From Buttiauxella sp965119215 (lineage in GTDB: Bacteria; Pseudomonadota; Gammaproteobacteria; Enterobacterales; Enterobacteriaceae), in the NCBI GenBank assembly GCA_965119215.1, contig CBCPKK010000018.1, positions 62,001 through 126,000 of the forward strand: a DNA stretch of 64,000 nucleotides, in the 5' to 3' direction. The position numbers were made by a program, and so were the translations under genes. Below the pieces are notes generated by a model. The model made no database searches. It was given only the letters and a program-made list of their open reading frames with translations, and was not told the origin of the DNA. Below, piece after piece: positions 23,549 to 31,513 of this stretch. Position 1 is the stretch's first letter. Every line of letters begins with the position of its first letter.

Positions 23549-25210
23549 ATGTATTCAAATCCATTGAAGGTTAGCTTATTGTCTTTATCAATACTTCTGG
23601 CTTTATCATCAACGAATGTTCTGGCTGCTAAATTAACTGTTGAACAGCGCCTTGAACTTCTTGAGAACCAATTATCAGAAAATCAAACCGAATTAAAGAA
23701 AACGCAGAATGAATTAGCTACTTATAAAAACAAAGTCGCTAGTTTAGAAAAGAACTCACCTCCACAAATCGCTCAGGCAACGCAACCAGAGTTATCGCCA
23801 GTTGCGGATAATATAGAAAACGAGAATAACGCTGTTGGCGATATATCGACCCCGACGCCAGTGAAAGGAACGCAGAAAGTTGCGGTCTTTAATCACGAGG
23901 GCGGGAAAACTAAGGTTGAAAGCGTCACCTTAACGGACATCAGCAAATTTATTAAAGATGATATCGGCTTTAGCTATCAGGGTTACTTCCGCTCAGGCTG
24001 GGCGGCCTCTAACCGTGGTTCGGCGCAAACTTATGCCGCCGGGTCGCTGGGGCGTTTTGGTAACGAAATGAGCGGCTGGTTCGATTTAACCCTGAACCAG
24101 CGGGTATATAACCAGGACGGTAAAACAGCCAACGCTATTGTTACCTATGATGGTAACGTCGGTGAGCAATATAACGATGCGTGGTTTGGTGACAGCGATA
24201 ATGAAAATATTATGCAGTTCAGTGATATTTTCCTGACTACCAGAGGCTTCCTTCCCTTCGCACAAGAAGCAGACTTTTGGGTAGGCAAACATAAGCTGCC
24301 TGAATATGAAATCCAGATGCTCGACTGGAAAACACTGACCACTGATGTTGCCGCCGCCGTGGGTATTCAGAACTGGGCTCTGGGGCCGGGGCAGTTGGAT
24401 GCATCCGTAAGCCGCAATGACGTAGACGTGTACTCACGCGATTTCAGCACCACCACGCAGATGAATACCAACTCCGTAGATTTACGCTATCGCAATATTC
24501 CTCTCTGGCAGGATGGTTCTTTATCACTGATGGGCAAATACGCATTTGCCAATAAAACCGACGATCAGAAAACCAATGAAGACAACGGCTCCTACTTTAA
24601 ATTGAAGGATACCTGGATGACCACCGCCATCGTCCGCCAGGAACTGCCGCGCGATGCCTTCAATGAATTCACACTCCAGGTCGCCAACAACTCCTATGCC
24701 AGCAGCTTCGCCAACTTCTCCGGTGCCAGTAACTCCATGGCGGCAGGACGTTATTACTATGGCGACCAGACTAACGGCGTTGCCTGGCGTCTGATTTCCC
24801 AGGGGGAAATATACCTGGCAGACAAAATTATTATGGCGAATGCGCTGGTCTGGTCGCACGGCGAAGACGTTTATAGCTATGAAAGCGGTGCGCACAGCGA
24901 CTTCAACAGCCTGCGCGCGGTTATCCGCCCGGCATGGATTTGGGATACCTGGAACCAGACTGGCGTTGAGTTAAGCTGGTTTGCTCAGAAAAACAAGACC
25001 GAACAAGGCGTAGATCTGAAAGAATCTGGCTATAAAACAACGTTGTATCACGCTCTGAAAGTAGGGCCGAGCTTGCTGGGTTCTCGTCCGGAAATCCGTT
25101 TCTACGGCACCTATCTGAATATCGTCGATAACGAACTTTCGCAGTTCAAGTTTAATGACGACAGCAAAAATGAATTTATGGCCGGGGTTCAGGCGGAAGT
25201 CTGGTGGTAA
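23549..25210 (+). CDS. LamB-family carbohydrate porin with N-terminal coiled coil
   Basis: 553 residues from ATG 23549 (TTGAGG upstream). A signal peptide ends near VLAA (about residue 27). Residues about 30-75 form a heptad coiled coil (VEQRLELLENQLSENQTELKKTQNEL), followed by a Pro/Asn-rich linker. From about residue 145 onward is the 18-strand sugar porin domain, ending in the outer-membrane signature VQAEVWW. This layout matches ScrY and BglH, larger than maltoporin. It would let oligosaccharides through the outer membrane for the adjoining PTS. A terminator follows. Confidence 0.9.
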   Translation: MYSNPLKVSLLSLSILLALSSTNVLAAKLTVEQRLELLENQLSENQTELKKTQNELATYKNKVASLEKNSPPQIAQATQPELSPVADNIENENNAVGDISTPTPVKGTQKVAVFNHEGGKTKVESVTLTDISKFIKDDIGFSYQGYFRSGWAASNRGSAQTYAAGSLGRFGNEMSGWFDLTLNQRVYNQDGKTANAIVTYDGNVGEQYNDAWFGDSDNENIMQFSDIFLTTRGFLPFAQEADFWVGKHKLPEYEIQMLDWKTLTTDVAAAVGIQNWALGPGQLDASVSRNDVDVYSRDFSTTTQMNTNSVDLRYRNIPLWQDGSLSLMGKYAFANKTDDQKTNEDNGSYFKLKDTWMTTAIVRQELPRDAFNEFTLQVANNSYASSFANFSGASNSMAAGRYYYGDQTNGVAWRLISQGEIYLADKIIMANALVWSHGEDVYSYESGAHSDFNSLRAVIRPAWIWDTWNQTGVELSWFAQKNKTEQGVDLKESGYKTTLYHALKVGPSLLGSRPEIRFYGTYLNIVDNELSQFKFNDDSKNEFMAGVQAEVWW

Positions 25211-25238
25211 TGACCCTTTAGGTCGAGTGAAGTAACAC

Positions 25239-25272
25239 AAGGCTTAGGTATGCAAATACCTGAGCCTTTTCT
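25239..25272 (+). terminator. Terminator after the porin gene
   Basis: AAGGCTTAGGTA / TACCTGAGCCTT (12 bp, one wobble) with a TGCAAA loop, followed by TTCTTT. It closes the PTS-porin transcript. Confidence 0.88.
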
Positions 25273-25333
25273 TTGCATCGAAACATCTCTTCACGCTTTC
25301 AGATAACATTTCCAGCAAGAATCCCCGTTTAAG

Positions 25334-25399
25334 TTAAAAATTAAACTATCAGCTCTCTATACTCGCCACGATATAGCCGCTTACCGGCACAGCTCTCTA
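25334..25399 (+). promoter_or_regulatory. Candidate promoter and direct repeat ahead of the DUF3300 gene
   Basis: TATACT (25358-25363) could be a -10, with TTAAAA (25334-25339) 18 bp upstream. The decamer CAGCTCTCTA occurs at 25350-25359 and again at 25390-25399, exactly 40 bp apart, so one copy overlaps the -10 and one lies in the leader. Confidence 0.35.
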
Positions 25400-25435
25400 A
25401 ACAAGGGTGTCCTTCTGAATACCAGGAGAAGTTAA

Positions 25436-27076
25436 ATGAAGTTGCCATTCAAGCCTCATGTTCTTGCCCTTATTTGTAGTGCCGGGATTTTAGCGGCGTC
25501 GGGCGTGCTGTATGTGAAAAGCCAGACAACCGAGCCCGCGCCTGCGCCAGCAGTGCCCGTAACGCAGCCTGCTCCAGCAGCAACACCTGCCCCAACAGCG
25601 GCGGCACCTGTCGCTACAGCCGCCGCACCGACATTTACCACGGCACAGCTCGACCAATGGGTTGCGCCGATTGCGCTGTATCCCGATTCGCTGATGTCAC
25701 AGGTATTGATGGCGGCGACCTACCCTGCAAACGTCGTGCAGGCGGTGCAATGGTCGCGTGATAACCCAACGCTGCAAGGCGATGCCGCGATTCAGGCCGT
25801 GTCGAACCAGCCGTGGGACCCGAGCGTTAAATCTCTCGTCGCCTTCCCGCAATTAATGGCGCTGATGGGCGAAAACCCTGAATGGGTGCAAAATCTCGGG
25901 GATGCGTTTTTAGCACAACCGAAAGATGTTATGGATGCCGTGCAGAAACTGCGTTTGCTGGCGCAGCAAACCGGCTCGTTAAAATCTACACCACAACAGA
26001 CAGTAACCACTTCGCCTGTGACGGTAAACCAGAGTACAACGGTTGCCGCACCCGCCAGCACCAGCTCGTCTTCATCAAAAACCGTAGCACCAGCACCTGC
26101 GCAAACGATCATTAAAATCGAACCTGCAGATCCGCAAGTGGTGTATGTCCCTAGTTACAATCCGTCCACGGTTTATGGCACCTGGCCGAACACCGCTTAT
26201 CCACCGGTTTATCTGCCACCGCCTCCGGGGGAACAGTTCGCCAATAGCTTTGTGAATGGCCTCGGTTTCAGCCTTGGTGTCGCCACCACTTATGCGCTGT
26301 TCAGTAATGTCGACTGGGATCATGACGATCACCACGACGATGATTACCACCATCATGATGATGGCTATCACGGCGGTGGCGGCAATAATATCAACATTAA
26401 CAACGTGAATAACTTCAACCATATTTCTGGGCAAAACCTCCAGAAGAACAATGTGGCCTGGCAGCATAATCCCGCCTACCGTAACGGCGTTCCGTACCAC
26501 GACAACAATGTTGCCCAGCGCTACCATCAGACCAATGTCGCAGGCGGCCTGAGCGCTACCCAAAACGCCCCTGTCAATCGTGATGCCCAACGGCAAGCGG
26601 CTGCGACGCAATTGCAGCAGAACAAAGGGAAAATTGACGCAGCGGCTCCGCAGTTGGCTTCGCGCGATGCCCAGCGCCAGGCTTCATCTAAACAACTCAA
26701 TCAGATTGCTCAGCGCAATAACTACCGTGGCTATGATTCACAAAATGCTGATGCCCGTCGCAGCGCGGCGAAAGAACAGTTCAACCACTCTACGCCTCAG
26801 CAACAGCAGCAACGCAGAGATACGGCAAAGAATCAGGTTAACCATCCAACCGCACAACAGCAGCAGCGTCGCGATACGCACCAGCAAAATCCGCAACAGC
26901 GTCAGCAACGGGTGCAATCGGCACATTCCAACGCGCTAAGCGGGAATGACAGTCGCTCCCCTTCGTGGCAGGCACAAAACCAGCGCGGGCAACAAAGTCT
27001 TAATCGCTCAGCGATAAGTCACGAGCCACGCGCTGCTGCCCGTAGTTCTGAACATCGTGAATTTCATCGTCGCTAA
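25436..27076 (+). CDS. yacH: DUF3300 exported protein, YacH-type
   Basis: 546 residues starting ATG 25436 with AGGAGAA. An N-terminal hydrophobic segment (signal or anchor) is followed by a Pro/Ala-rich linker (about 32-65), the DUF3300 core (about 66-260: WVAPIALYPDSLMSQVLMAATYPANVVQA, VVYVPSYNPSTVYG), a His/Asp-rich patch (about 293-316) and a long Gln/Arg/His-rich tail, probably disordered. E. coli yacH also lies between lpd and acnB and is DUF3300, so I use that symbol; orthology of the low-complexity tail is uncertain. Function is unknown; the His/Asp patch could bind metal. It is followed by a DUF2950 gene 12 bp on. Confidence 0.85.
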   Translation: MKLPFKPHVLALICSAGILAASGVLYVKSQTTEPAPAPAVPVTQPAPAATPAPTAAAPVATAAAPTFTTAQLDQWVAPIALYPDSLMSQVLMAATYPANVVQAVQWSRDNPTLQGDAAIQAVSNQPWDPSVKSLVAFPQLMALMGENPEWVQNLGDAFLAQPKDVMDAVQKLRLLAQQTGSLKSTPQQTVTTSPVTVNQSTTVAAPASTSSSSSKTVAPAPAQTIIKIEPADPQVVYVPSYNPSTVYGTWPNTAYPPVYLPPPPGEQFANSFVNGLGFSLGVATTYALFSNVDWDHDDHHDDDYHHHDDGYHGGGGNNININNVNNFNHISGQNLQKNNVAWQHNPAYRNGVPYHDNNVAQRYHQTNVAGGLSATQNAPVNRDAQRQAAATQLQQNKGKIDAAAPQLASRDAQRQASSKQLNQIAQRNNYRGYDSQNADARRSAAKEQFNHSTPQQQQQRRDTAKNQVNHPTAQQQQRRDTHQQNPQQRQQRVQSAHSNALSGNDSRSPSWQAQNQRGQQSLNRSAISHEPRAAARSSEHREFHRR

Positions 27077-27088
27077 AGGGGAGGCATC

Positions 27089-27937
27089 ATGAAAAATCGT
27101 ATGAAGTTAAGTGTACTAGTAATGCTGATGCTGCCTACCTTTGTTCAGGCGCAACAACAGTTCACCACGCCAGAGCTGGCAGCAAACTCGTTTGCTAATG
27201 CCGTTATCAGCCAGGATAAAGCGGCGCTCACCGAGGTGCTTGGCGATAACTGGCAACAGTATCTTCCTGATGACAAAGCCGATCCTGAAGCCGTCGCACG
27301 GTTTATCCGTGACTGGAAAGTCAGCCATAACATCGAGCAAAAGGGAGACACCGCGCACCTGAACGTGGGGCAGGAAAATTGGCAGTTGCCTATTCCGATG
27401 GTGAAATCCGAAACAGGCTGGCATTTCGATATGCAGCGTGCTGCGGATGAAATCCTCACGCGCACCATTGGCCTGAATGAGCTTTCCGCGATTCAGGCAA
27501 TCCATGCTTATGTTGCCGCGCAGCAGGATTATTATCAGCTAGAAAAGCAGTACGCCCAAAAATTTGCCAGCAGCGAAGGCAAGAAAGATGGTCTGTACTG
27601 GCCCGCTTCTGCTGGTGAAGCCCCTAGTCCGCTTGGCCCAAGTTTCAGCCCGGTGCAGCCGGGAATGGGTTATCACGGCTATCACTTCCGCATTCTTACA
27701 GCCCAGGGCGCAAACGCACCGGGTGGCGAGAAGAGCTATATCAGCGACGGGAAAATGGTAGAGGGCTTTGCGTTAATCGCCTGGCCTGTGGAATATGGGC
27801 AAACAGGGATCGCCACCTTTATGGTGGATAATCAGGGGTTGGTTTATCAGAAGGATTTAGGCGAACAAACGGCTGAGAAAGTGGCAGAGATAAAACAATT
27901 TAACCCGGATAAAAGCTGGCAGGACGTGCAGCAGTAG
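27089..27937 (+). CDS. DUF2950 exported protein
   Basis: 282 residues with a clear signal peptide (MKNRMKLSVLVMLMLPTFVQA). Mature blocks FTTPELAANSFANAV, WHFDMQRAADEILTRTIGLNE, DGLYWPASAGEAPSPLGP and GYHFRILTAQG define DUF2950. GGGGAGG precedes the ATG. DUF3300 and DUF2950 genes are often neighbours in proteobacteria, and they are clearly co-transcribed here. E. coli K-12 has no DUF2950 gene at this place. Function unknown; periplasmic location inferred. Confidence 0.85.
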   Translation: MKNRMKLSVLVMLMLPTFVQAQQQFTTPELAANSFANAVISQDKAALTEVLGDNWQQYLPDDKADPEAVARFIRDWKVSHNIEQKGDTAHLNVGQENWQLPIPMVKSETGWHFDMQRAADEILTRTIGLNELSAIQAIHAYVAAQQDYYQLEKQYAQKFASSEGKKDGLYWPASAGEAPSPLGPSFSPVQPGMGYHGYHFRILTAQGANAPGGEKSYISDGKMVEGFALIAWPVEYGQTGIATFMVDNQGLVYQKDLGEQTAEKVAEIKQFNPDKSWQDVQQ

Positions 27938-27944
27938 TGAAATA

Positions 27945-27970
27945 AAAAAAGCGGCCTAAGCCGCTTTTTT
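27945..27970. terminator. Bidirectional terminator between DUF2950 and lpd
   Basis: Perfect 11-bp stem AAAAAAGCGGC / GCCGCTTTTTT with a CTAA loop; T tracts on both strands. It ends both convergent transcripts. Confidence 0.93.
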
Positions 27971-27986
27971 CTTAACCATCAGGCGA

Positions 27987-29411
27987 TTACTTCTTTTTCG
28001 CTTTCGGGTTTGGCAGGTCGGTGATGCTACCTTCGAAAATCTCAGCAGCCAGACCTACAGACTCGTGCAGAGTCGGGTGCGCGTGGATGGTGAGCGCGAT
28101 GTCTTCTGCGTCACAACCCATTTCGATAGCCAGACCGATTTCGCCCAACAGCTCGCCGCCGTTAGTCCCGACAATAGCACCACCGATAACACGGTGAGTT
28201 TCTTTGTCGAAAATCAGTTTGGTCATACCGTCTGCGCAATCAGAAGCGATAGCACGGCCAGAAGCAGCCCACGGGAAGGTGGCGGTTTCGTAGCTGATGC
28301 CTTTTTCTTTCGCTTCTTTCTCAGTCAGACCAACCCAGGCAACTTCCGGCTCAGTGTACGCGATAGAAGGAATCACTTTCGGGTCGAAGTAGTGCTTCAT
28401 GCCCGCGATAACTTCTGCCGCAACGTGGCCTTCGTGAACACCTTTGTGTGCCAGCATTGGTTGGCCAACGATGTCGCCGATAGCATAGATGTGCGGCACG
28501 TTAGTGCGCATTTGCTTGTCGGTACGGATGAAGCCGCGATCGTCAACTTCAACGCCAGCAGCGCCTGCATCCAGCTGCTTACCGTTAGGTACGCGGCCGA
28601 TAGCAACCAGCACGGCGTCATAACGCTGTGGTTCTGCAGGGGCTTTTTTGCCTTCCATTGTGACGTAGATGCCATCTTCTTTGGCTTCAACAGCAGTCAC
28701 TTTGGTTTCCAGCATCAGGTTGAATTGCTTGCTGATACGCTTGGTGAAGACTTTCACCACGTCTTTGTCGGCAGCCGGGATAACCTGGTCAAACATTTCA
28801 ACCACGTCAATCTCTGAACCCAGCGCATGGTACACCGTACCCATTTCCAGACCGATGATACCGCCGCCCATAACCAGCATGCGTTTTGGTACAGCTTTCA
28901 GTTCCAGAGCGTCGGTAGAATCCCATACGCGTGGATCTTCATGCGGAATGAATGGCAGCTGAATCGGACGAGAACCCGCCGCGATGATTGCGTTATCAAA
29001 GGTGATGGTCGTTGGACCATTTTCGCCTTCAACAACCAGGGTGTTAGCGCCGGTAAATTTACCCAGGCCAGTCACCACTTTAACTTTACGACCTTTCGCC
29101 ATACCCGACAGGCCACCAGTCAACTGGTTGATAACCTTTTCTTTCCAGGTACGAATTTTGTCGATGTCAGTTTTCGGCTCGCCGAAAACGATGCCGTGCT
29201 CAGCCAAAGCTTTCGCTTCTTCGATAACTTTAGCAACGTGCAACAGGGCTTTAGAAGGGATACAGCCAACGTTCAGACAAACACCACCGAGGGTGCTGTA
29301 ACGTTCAACAATAATAGTTTCCAGACCTAAATCAGCGCAACGGAAGGCAGCAGAATAACCTGCGGGGCCTGCCCCAAGTACCACGACCTGAGTTTTGATT
29401 TCAGTACTCAT
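27987..29411 (-). CDS. lpd: Dihydrolipoamide dehydrogenase (E3)
   Basis: FAD enzyme shared by the pyruvate and 2-oxoglutarate dehydrogenase complexes and the glycine cleavage system; reoxidises lipoamide with NAD+. From ATG 29411 it has 474 residues as in E. coli; the adjacent upstream ATG (29414) is a second possibility. GAGGTC is the ribosome-binding site. FAD motif VVVLGAGPAGYSAA, redox disulfide GGVCLNVGCIPSKALL, NAD motif VMGGGIIGLEMG and the C-terminal active-site HAHPTLHE are intact. Last gene of the pdh cluster, with room for its own promoter (203 bp). Confidence 0.97.
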   Translation of the reverse strand: MSTEIKTQVVVLGAGPAGYSAAFRCADLGLETIIVERYSTLGGVCLNVGCIPSKALLHVAKVIEEAKALAEHGIVFGEPKTDIDKIRTWKEKVINQLTGGLSGMAKGRKVKVVTGLGKFTGANTLVVEGENGPTTITFDNAIIAAGSRPIQLPFIPHEDPRVWDSTDALELKAVPKRMLVMGGGIIGLEMGTVYHALGSEIDVVEMFDQVIPAADKDVVKVFTKRISKQFNLMLETKVTAVEAKEDGIYVTMEGKKAPAEPQRYDAVLVAIGRVPNGKQLDAGAAGVEVDDRGFIRTDKQMRTNVPHIYAIGDIVGQPMLAHKGVHEGHVAAEVIAGMKHYFDPKVIPSIAYTEPEVAWVGLTEKEAKEKGISYETATFPWAASGRAIASDCADGMTKLIFDKETHRVIGGAIVGTNGGELLGEIGLAIEMGCDAEDIALTIHAHPTLHESVGLAAEIFEGSITDLPNPKAKKK

Positions 29412-29499
29412 CATGACCTCTTAATTTATTTCCGGCGGTCCCTGGTCTTTTAACGCCCATCGCCACCGGGACGTTCTATCCGCCCGCAGTTTACAAAAT

Positions 29500-29514
29500 T
29501 GTTAACAAATTTGA
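29500..29514. promoter_or_regulatory. ArcA-like site upstream of lpd
   Basis: TGTTAACAAATTTGA resembles the ArcA-P box (TGTTAA repeats). E. coli lpd is known to be repressed by ArcA under low oxygen. Single-site visual match only. Confidence 0.35.
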
Positions 29515-29583
29515 AACAACAAACGGCAAACGATTTGTATTTTTGCACCTGATAATCTCAAACAGCATCATGAGATTACCAGA

Positions 29584-29611
29584 AAAAAGCCGACCGAAAG
29601 GCCGGCTTTTT
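29584..29611 (-). terminator. Terminator after aceF
   Basis: AAAAAGCCG-a-CC / GG-c-CGGCTTTTT with a GAAA tetraloop and one internal mismatch; T-rich on both strands. Read on the minus strand it lies right after the aceF stop and separates pdhR-aceEF from lpd, partly at least. Confidence 0.85.
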
Positions 29612-29614
29612 GGC

Positions 29615-31498
29615 TTACATCACCAGGCGGCGAATATCGGCCAGCGTGTTGTTGATGATGGTGATGAAGCGCGCACCATCAGCACCGTCAATTACGCGGT
29701 GGTCGAAGGACAGAGACATCGGCATCATCAGACGCGGAGTGAACTCTTTACCGTTCCAGACTGGCTCTATAGCAGACTTAGAGACACCCAGGATAGCCAC
29801 TTCTGGCGCGTTAACGATTGGCGCAAAGTGAGTCGTCCCGATACCGCCAAGGCTTGAGATAGTGAAGCAACCGCCCTGCATTTCGCCAGCAGTCAACTTG
29901 CCATCACGCGCTTTCCTGGAGATAGCCATCAGTTCACGAGACAGTTCAGAGATGCTCTTCTTGTTCACATCTTTGAATACCGGAACCACTAAACCGTTTG
30001 GCGTATCAACCGCAACACCGATGTTGATGTATTTTTTCAGCGTCAGCTTCTGACCATCTTCGGACAGGGAGCTGTTGAAGCGAGGCATTTGCTCAAGAGC
30101 AGCAGCAACGGCTTTCATGATGAAGACCACTGGGGTGAACTTCACATCCAGCTTGCGTTTAGCAGCTTCTTCGTTCTGCTGCTTACGGAATGCTTCGAGA
30201 TCGGTGATATCGGTTTTGTCGAAGTGCGTAACATGCGGGATCATCACCCAGTTACGGCTCAGGTTAGCACCAGAGATTTTCTGGATACGGCCCAGTTCAA
30301 CTTCTTCGATTTCGCCGAACTTGCTGAAATCAACTTTCGGCCATGGCAGCATGCCAGGCAGACCACCGCCAGTTGCAGCCGCTGGTGCCGCTTCAGCGCG
30401 TTTAACCGCGTCTTTCACGTAAGTCTGAACGTCTTCGCGCAGGATACGACCTTTACGGCCAGTCCCTTTCACTTTCGCCAGGTTCACACCAAATTCACGC
30501 GCCAGGCGACGAATCAGTGGAGTTGCATGGACGTAAGCGTCGTTTTCAGCAAATTCAGTTTTGCCTTCAGCTTTAGCGGGTGCAGCAGTTGGTTTCTGAG
30601 CTGCCGCCGCAGGAGCCGGAGCCGCTGCTTCTTGCTTAGCGGCTGGAGCCGGTGCTGCGCCTTCAACTTCGAAGACCATAATCAAGGAACCGGTAGACAC
30701 TTTGTCGCCAGTATTGATTTTGATTTCTTTAACAACGCCAGCAAACGGAGCCGGGACTTCCATAGAGGCTTTGTCGCCTTCTACGGTGATCAGTGATTGT
30801 TCAGCGGCAACTTTATCGCCCACTTTAACCATCACTTCAGTCACTTCAACTTCGTCGCCGCCGATGTCTGGCACGTTCACTTCTTTCGCAGCAGATGCCG
30901 CTGGTGCTGCAGCCGGAGCGGCTTCAGCTTTGGTTTCAGTTGCAGCCGGTGCAGCACCCGCCACTTCGAAGACCATGATCAGAGAACCCGTAGACACTTT
31001 GTCACCGGCGCTGATTTTGATTTCTTTTACAACGCCTGCGAACGGCGCTGGCACTTCCATAGACGCTTTGTCACCTTCAACGGTGATGAGACTTTGCTCT
31101 GCTTCTACTTTGTCGCCAACTTTAACCATGACTTCGGTAATTTCTACTTCGTCACCGCCGATGTCTGGCACGTTCACTTCTTTTGCCGCAGCTGCTGCTG
31201 GAGCGGCCGCTGGCGCTGCTTCTTTCTTCTCTTCAGCCTTTGCAGGTGCAGCTTGCGCTACACCTTCGGCGGATTCGAAAATCATGATCAGTTTGCCGGT
31301 TTCAACTTTGTCACCCACCGCAACTTTGATCTCTTTGACCACGCCTGCTTGCGGAGAAGGAACTTCCATTGAAGCCTTATCACCTTCCACGGAAATGATC
31401 GACTGTTCAGCTTCAACTTTGTCGCCCACTTTCACCATGATTTCGGTGACTTCAACTTCGTCTGCACCAATGTCCGGTACGTTGATTTCGATAGCCAT
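29615..31498 (-). CDS. aceF: Pyruvate dehydrogenase E2, dihydrolipoyl acetyltransferase
   Basis: Core of the pyruvate dehydrogenase complex; moves the acetyl group from E1 to CoA. 627 residues. Three tandem lipoyl domains are visible, each with the lipoylated lysine in EGDKASMEVP (about residues 41, 144 and 245), joined by Ala/Pro-rich linkers. Then come an E1/E3-binding domain (ATPLIRRLAREFGVNLAKV) and the catalytic domain ending with DHRVIDGADGARF. Three lipoyl domains is the enterobacterial pattern. It starts 15 bp after aceE. Confidence 0.97.
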   Translation of the reverse strand: MAIEINVPDIGADEVEVTEIMVKVGDKVEAEQSIISVEGDKASMEVPSPQAGVVKEIKVAVGDKVETGKLIMIFESAEGVAQAAPAKAEEKKEAAPAAAPAAAAAKEVNVPDIGGDEVEITEVMVKVGDKVEAEQSLITVEGDKASMEVPAPFAGVVKEIKISAGDKVSTGSLIMVFEVAGAAPAATETKAEAAPAAAPAASAAKEVNVPDIGGDEVEVTEVMVKVGDKVAAEQSLITVEGDKASMEVPAPFAGVVKEIKINTGDKVSTGSLIMVFEVEGAAPAPAAKQEAAAPAPAAAAQKPTAAPAKAEGKTEFAENDAYVHATPLIRRLAREFGVNLAKVKGTGRKGRILREDVQTYVKDAVKRAEAAPAAATGGGLPGMLPWPKVDFSKFGEIEEVELGRIQKISGANLSRNWVMIPHVTHFDKTDITDLEAFRKQQNEEAAKRKLDVKFTPVVFIMKAVAAALEQMPRFNSSLSEDGQKLTLKKYINIGVAVDTPNGLVVPVFKDVNKKSISELSRELMAISRKARDGKLTAGEMQGGCFTISSLGGIGTTHFAPIVNAPEVAILGVSKSAIEPVWNGKEFTPRLMMPMSLSFDHRVIDGADGARFITIINNTLADIRRLVM

Positions 31499-31513
31499 TT
31501 TATTCTTTACCTC

